The position numbers and the translations under genes were made by a program. The notes below the pieces were generated by a model. The model worked only from the letters and a program-made list of their open reading frames with translations, had not been told where the DNA came from and did no database searches. A stretch of 56,107 nt of DNA from Hyphomicrobium_A sp964405975 (GTDB taxonomy: Bacteria > Pseudomonadota > Alphaproteobacteria > Rhizobiales > Hyphomicrobiaceae): positions 1 to 56,107 of the forward strand of contig CAYOPW010000007.1 in assembly GCA_964405975.1 (NCBI GenBank), in the 5' to 3' direction. Below are positions 52,805 through 56,107 of this stretch, piece by piece (the first letter of the stretch is position 1; each line of letters opens with the position of its first letter).

Positions 52805-53923
52805 CTAATCATCAACGCGCACGAAATGCCACACGGTGTTTTTGTAAGAGATCGCCGAATCCTCAAATTCTTTGAGGTTCTGCTTGTTTTTGAGATCCGC
52901 GCTAGACAGCACCACTTGGCCCGCCCTGTGAGCGCCGACCAGCATGTCCTTGAACTCGATCTCTGAAAGATCCCAATCAGGATGCGAGGTGCGAATCGCT
53001 TTCCAAACCTGAGAGATAAACGCCTTGCGACTGCCCGGCCAGCCCTGAGCGTGTGACCGTGCTGCTGTGAGCACACCTGCAGAAAATAGCGCAAGACCAG
53101 GACGCATCGCCGCCATAGGTGCAGACTCGACAGCGCCATTTGCGGTTGTGCGGGCGATGCGTTCGGGCGCCGGTTTTGCCTGCGCCTGCTCCCTTAGAGC
53201 ACCTGCTACGAGTCTTCTGAGGAGGGCCAGACGCAGTATCTCAATGTCTGCGCGCGTCGCTCCGACCTGCTCGGCGCTGATCATTGAAATTAGGCGGGCG
53301 TCTGTATTCACCTCACGTGGATTCTGCAAAAGCTGGCCTGCAAGTACACGGCCGGCCTTTGCTGAAAGTGCAGAGCCGCGATTGAGGCCACTCTTGACGT
53401 TGTTACCGAACGCGCGCTCCAGCGCGATAAGGGCAAGCGCCGCCCTGAGCTTCGATGGTGATAGCGCCTGGCGAAGATTGAGTCCGAACGCGCCTTGCAC
53501 AATGAGCGCGTTTAGCCCTTCCGGTCGGGTCAATGCCTTGCGGACGCTTGGCCTGGCCGCATCGACGCCGAGAACCTTGGCAACAAGCCAAATATCGCGC
53601 TGCTCGCTCCAGGCCCGCGCGTGCGATTCTTTTTCACGCAGGAAGCGAGCCGTTGCGTCCGCACCCGCTTCGCTCGCACGGTAGCGGCTGCGATCGTTGC
53701 GGACGAGACCGGCAGAAAGGAGGCGGGTTAACTCGGTGTCGATCGTGCTGCGCAATTCAGCCGGTGACAGCTTGCTGGAAACGATTGGCCCCAAGTCACG
53801 GACGAGCTGCGCCCGAGTGGCACCGCCGGCGCAGGCAACGCGCGCGAGCAGAAGGCTGCCGAGAGGGCCCGGCTTCGCGCGATTGGCCGTTTTCGGCAGC
53901 GTGCCGGTGCTCAAGGCCGACAT
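52805..53923 (-). CDS. Winged-helix-like partner of the double P-loop ATPase
   Basis: A 372-residue protein that I do not recognise by name. The N-terminal 90 residues resemble a winged helix (LLLARVACAGGATRAQLVRDL ... LLSAGLVRN), and the C-terminal about 80 residues form a second small helical/winged domain (FISQVWKAIRTSHPDWDL ... FKDMLVGAHRAGQVVL). The middle is Ala/Leu/Arg-rich helical. GAGGAG about ten bases before the ATG gives a firm start. The ATPase gene follows after 18 bases and depends on a TTG, so translational coupling is likely. A DNA-binding or adaptor role for the ATPase is inference. Confidence 0.75.
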   Translation of the reverse strand: MSALSTGTLPKTANRAKPGPLGSLLLARVACAGGATRAQLVRDLGPIVSSKLSPAELRSTIDTELTRLLSAGLVRNDRSRYRASEAGADATARFLREKESHARAWSEQRDIWLVAKVLGVDAARPSVRKALTRPEGLNALIVQGAFGLNLRQALSPSKLRAALALIALERAFGNNVKSGLNRGSALSAKAGRVLAGQLLQNPREVNTDARLISMISAEQVGATRADIEILRLALLRRLVAGALREQAQAKPAPERIARTTANGAVESAPMAAMRPGLALFSAGVLTAARSHAQGWPGSRKAFISQVWKAIRTSHPDWDLSEIEFKDMLVGAHRAGQVVLSSADLKNKQNLKEFEDSAISYKNTVWHFVRVDD

Positions 53924-54385
53924 GCAACGCGTCTCCTCATGCGGTTAGCGTGAGCCGTACGCGCGAATCACCGGCCTATGGCTGCCGATTGTGTGTGAGT
54001 TGCCGCCGACTTCCAAGTGGCGCGGGCCATCTTGGAGCATTCGAGTTGCATACGAGAAACAACAAACCACACAACAAGAACGTGCAACTGCCCGGCTTTT
54101 GCCCCACGCGCGTCAAATTGGCGACACCATGTTGAGTGGAAATCAGGCTGTAGGTATCGGGAAATTTTTCCCAGCTCGCGACTGCAGCGGCAGGAAATCC
54201 CAGGAGACCATGACGTTCACAGAAGGGGACGCCTTCGCCATTCAGGTGCAATCGGGACGGCGGTTATGCCGTTTGGTTCCCAGTTCTAGGCGAGCAATGG
54301 CAACTCTTTAGCTTTAACGCCGAGTTAACGGGTTTACGCGATGTTCAGCCAAAGTGCCACGAGCCAAGTGGCGGGAGTGAGTTAC
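53924..54385. other. Intergenic region between the ATPase module and the CAP lipoprotein
   Basis: 462 bases holding the divergent promoters of both units. A perfect CtrA-type box lies at 54314-54329. A short frame at 54210-54311 (33 codons, preceded by CAGGAGACC) has a good ribosome-binding site but no recognisable product. No tRNA-like or terminator structure was found by eye. Confidence 0.5.
54314..54329 (+). promoter_or_regulatory. CtrA-type binding site upstream of the CAP lipoprotein gene
   Basis: TTAA (54314-54317), seven bases (CGCCGAG) and TTAAC (54325-54329) match the full CtrA consensus TTAA-N7-TTAAC. It lies 56 bases before the chosen start of the CAP-domain gene. CtrA is the master cell-cycle regulator of alphaproteobacteria, working alongside GcrA, whose gene is also in this window. 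Confidence 0.65.
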
Positions 54386-55060
54386 ATGTTTCGCGTCGCG
54401 TTATCAGCAGGCCTTGCCGCATTCTTGGGCGCCTGCAGCCTCGGTTCTGGTTCGATCTCTTCGGGCTTTGCTGATTCCTCATCATATACAACGAATTCGA
54501 TCGGATCCTCGCCGGCCGTGAAGAGCGTTGCGCTGGGCGGAGATCCTGGTGCGTCCCGCAGTGGTTCGTCAGGTCAGAAATTCGCCGCACTCAACGACAA
54601 AGCGCCAAGCGGCTCGTATGAGCGCGCACCGGCGGGCGCACTGTCTGACCGCGATTATTCGTCCACAGCGCTTATTGTAGATAAGGCGCGCGACATCATC
54701 AATCAGTATCGCCATGACAAGGGCCTCAAGCCTTTGAAGATCAACGCAGAGCTGACGGCCGCTGCCAAGGCGCATTCGCGCGATCTTGCCAAGTGGGACC
54801 GCATCTCCCACTATGGCTCCGATGGCTCAAATCCATGGGACCGCGTCAAGCGCGCTGGCTATAGGGCGCGTCTGGCCGCGGAGAATGTGGGCACGGGCCA
54901 GATCGATTTTTCTGAGGTCATGCGTGGCTGGCGCGATAGCCCTGGCCACAACAAGAACCTGCTTCTTGCCGACGCCACACATATGGGCATCGCGCTCGTG
55001 CAAGATCCCAAGTCAGAGTTCAAGACCTTCTGGACGCTGGTGATCGGCGCGCCTATGTAG
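54386..55060 (+). CDS. CAP-domain (SCP/PR1) lipoprotein
   Basis: A 224-residue lipoprotein. The ATG at 54386 has GGGAG eight bases upstream and gives a compact signal with lipobox LGAC (about residue 17). A Ser/Gly-rich linker of about 85 residues follows, and then the CAP domain (about 95-224): YRHDKGLKPLKINAEL, AKAHSRDLAKWDRISH, RLAAENVGTG and GWRDSPGHNKNLL. The His, Glu and His of the CAP cavity are kept. Bacterial CAP proteins are secreted and poorly understood; wall or sterol/lipid binding has been proposed. The upstream CtrA box suggests cell-cycle-timed expression. Confidence 0.9.
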   Translation: MFRVALSAGLAAFLGACSLGSGSISSGFADSSSYTTNSIGSSPAVKSVALGGDPGASRSGSSGQKFAALNDKAPSGSYERAPAGALSDRDYSSTALIVDKARDIINQYRHDKGLKPLKINAELTAAAKAHSRDLAKWDRISHYGSDGSNPWDRVKRAGYRARLAAENVGTGQIDFSEVMRGWRDSPGHNKNLLLADATHMGIALVQDPKSEFKTFWTLVIGAPM

Positions 55061-55139
55061 GCGGCACGCCGAAGACCTTCGATATCGCACGCGCTATTGC
55101 GCCGCCCGTGGCTACGCCATTGCTCAACTTTCAGCCCAT

Positions 55140-55460
55140 TTAGGCTTGTTCAAGCCGCTTCTGCTCGCGAAAGCGGATGCGCTTTGCTACATCCGTCCAA
55201 GCGCGGGATCGGTTTTGGTCACCCCGCTCCGTGTGCAGCCCGGCGAAGAAATCCGCGACCTCCGCCGCATAGAGCCCATGCTGAGACTCAAGCACGATGG
55301 CCATGATTTCTGGTCCATGCCCGGCCGGCGATTGAGTATGTTGCCCCTTATCCGGCATAATCAAATCCAGTAGCCTGCAACTCTTCTGGCTAATCGGAGC
55401 AAAAACAGCGCCAGTTCGCTGCCCCATATTGGGACGTGGTAAAGGAGCGGCGCTCGACAT
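55140..55460 (-). CDS. Small unknown protein
   Basis: A 106-residue protein from the ATG at 55460, preceded by GGGACGGA. The C-terminal half (EIMAIVLESQHGLYAAEVADFFAG ... RAWTDVAKRIRFREQKRLE) looks like a helical domain of small conserved alphaproteobacterial proteins; I cannot name the family. The frame is open to 55601, but the extra part overlaps the + strand secreted-protein gene and looks unreal. No function is assigned. Confidence 0.5.
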   Translation of the reverse strand: MSSAAPLPRPNMGQRTGAVFAPISQKSCRLLDLIMPDKGQHTQSPAGHGPEIMAIVLESQHGLYAAEVADFFAGLHTERGDQNRSRAWTDVAKRIRFREQKRLEQA

Positions 55461-55524
55461 TCCGTCCCGAAGCCGTGCTAGCCTTCGCAAGCAGTTATTT
55501 GCAGGCATCGAAGGAGGGCGTGCA

Positions 55525-55767
55525 GTGTCTCGATCGAGCTTCGTGCTTTTGGCCGGAATGCTGTTGGGCCTCATAGGCGTCAGCGCACCGGCTCTTGCCA
55601 ATGATGGATATAGAGGCGGTGCGCGTGCACCGCAGCAGGTGCAGCCTCCCTCTGGAGAGTCTGCCGGCGAACCCAGGGGACGCGATCCGAGCGCGCCGCA
55701 AGAAGTTGCGCCACCGATGACGCCTGGCTGTCCTTACCGTGGCGCAAAGCTTGAGTTGATCGTGTAG
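55525..55767 (+). CDS. Small secreted Pro/Gly-rich protein
   Basis: An 80-residue exported protein. A GTG at 55525 is chosen because AAGGAGGG lies eight bases upstream. Residues 1-25 form a classic signal peptide ending in APALA, and the mature 55 residues are rich in Pro, Gly and Ala and end in CPYRGAKLELIV. The frame is open back to 55429, but without a ribosome-binding site. It is possibly a periplasmic structural peptide; no family recognised. Confidence 0.6.
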   Translation: MSRSSFVLLAGMLLGLIGVSAPALANDGYRGGARAPQQVQPPSGESAGEPRGRDPSAPQEVAPPMTPGCPYRGAKLELIV

Positions 55768-55804
55768 CCGCTCACCTGCCAGCGCGGACCGCTCATTGCC
55801 GGGT

Positions 55805-56107
55805 CTAGCGGGTATTGACCTGGGCGCTGCTGACCGGCTTTTTCGCTTTCTTTGCCGACTTCTTCTTGCGCGTGCGCTTTTTGGTTGACCGCGCCTTCTC
55901 AGGATTGCAGCTCCAGGACACGACACTCTTGCGCACGCTTCTCACGCCCTTTGCGTTGGGAGTCATTGGCAGGTTGTCGAGGGTGATGGTGTTGAAGAGC
56001 TGCTTCCACCCTGGCTGCCTATAGCCGAATTCCAGAAGGCGCTTGGCGCGCACATTCCGTTCTTTGCTGCTCGCATCACCGAGCACGACCGCCACTAGAC
56101 GTGTCCC
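55805..56107 (-). CDS. D-alanyl-D-alanine carboxypeptidase, C-terminal end (partial)
   Basis: The frame runs off the end of the window. The 101 codons seen begin with LVAVVLGDASSKERN ... AKRLLEFGY, the typical end of the penicillin-binding domain of DacC/DacF-type (PBP5 family) carboxypeptidases, followed by a Lys/Arg-rich tail (KKRTRKKKSAKKAKK). The catalytic motifs would lie outside the window. The enzyme trims pentapeptides in peptidoglycan. Assigned from the conserved end only. Confidence 0.75.
   Translation of the reverse strand, partial: GTRLVAVVLGDASSKERNVRAKRLLEFGYRQPGWKQLFNTITLDNLPMTPNAKGVRSVRKSVVSWSCNPEKARSTKKRTRKKKSAKKAKKPVSSAQVNTR

Noticed and set aside
53991..54311. Longer + strand frames across the spacer before the CAP gene
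   Set aside because: Two overlapping frames without ribosome-binding sites and with shadow-like composition; only the short 54210 start is worth a note.
1..56107. tRNA, rRNA, CRISPR arrays, transposases or prophage genes
   Set aside because: None was recognised on reading; no repeat-spacer pattern, terminal inverted repeats or integrase-like frames were seen.

Overview
The window is about 56 kb of chromosome from an alphaproteobacterium, most likely of the order Hyphomicrobiales (Rhizobiales). The evidence is a GcrA cell-cycle regulator, a perfect CtrA-type box, an RNA leader matching the SAM-II riboswitch ahead of metZ, the long alphaproteobacterial form of dCTP deaminase, a TIGR02302-type membrane protein beside lysA, and argD-argF-hslO in a row. 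Nearly all genes look like core chromosomal genes. I see no transposase, phage gene, CRISPR array, rRNA or tRNA. The sequence is a scaffold with two 100-N gaps. The one in pstB is an assembly artefact flanked by a 55-bp duplicated end; the one in pstA hides real coding sequence.

Layout. 1-4.4 kb: phosphate uptake and control (pstC partial, pstA, pstB, phoU, phoB), all on +. 4.5-5.1 kb: gcrA on -, with a terminator hairpin between it and phoB. 5.7-8.9 kb: argD, argF and hslO. 8.9-12.6 kb on -: a c-type cytochrome, argE, apaG and metZ, the last behind a promoter, a SAM-II riboswitch and terminator-like hairpins. 12.6-15.6 kb: dCTP deaminase and an SLC13/RCK transporter. 15.7-19.4 kb: a ZrgA-type (DUF2796) zinc-associated operon with an ABC ATPase, an FtsX-like permease and DUF3299. 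19.5-22.8 kb on -: a quaternary-amine (glycine-betaine type) ABC importer with a permease/binding-protein fusion, plus a lone cyclic-nucleotide-binding domain and an HdeD-like protein. 22.9-30.1 kb: diaminopimelate/lysine and arginine genes (dapE, dapD, argH, a small LptM-like lipoprotein, lysA), a TlpA thioredoxin and two unknown membrane proteins.

30.1-42.5 kb carries envelope genes: the TIGR02302 protein, an LpxQ-like outer-membrane protein, a lipoprotein related to PHA depolymerases, penicillin-binding protein 1C and its alpha-2-macroglobulin partner. 42.7-53.9 kb, all on -, is the least familiar part: an unknown 189-residue protein, a large four-helix membrane/coiled-coil protein, a second GT51 penicillin-binding protein, and a tight pair made of a winged-helix-like protein and a 1126-residue ATPase with two P-loop domains (AAA plus HerA/FtsK-like). 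The last 2 kb holds a CAP-domain lipoprotein behind the CtrA box, two small proteins and the end of a D-Ala-D-Ala carboxypeptidase gene.

The genes combine nutrient scavenging (phosphate, zinc, osmolytes), amino-acid synthesis (arginine, methionine, lysine/DAP) and cell-wall work (DAP supply, PBPs, macroglobulin, carboxypeptidase), with cell-cycle control hinted at by GcrA and the CtrA box. The best candidate for an undescribed system is the winged-helix/AAA-HerA ATPase pair at 49.4-53.9 kb and the envelope genes next to it.
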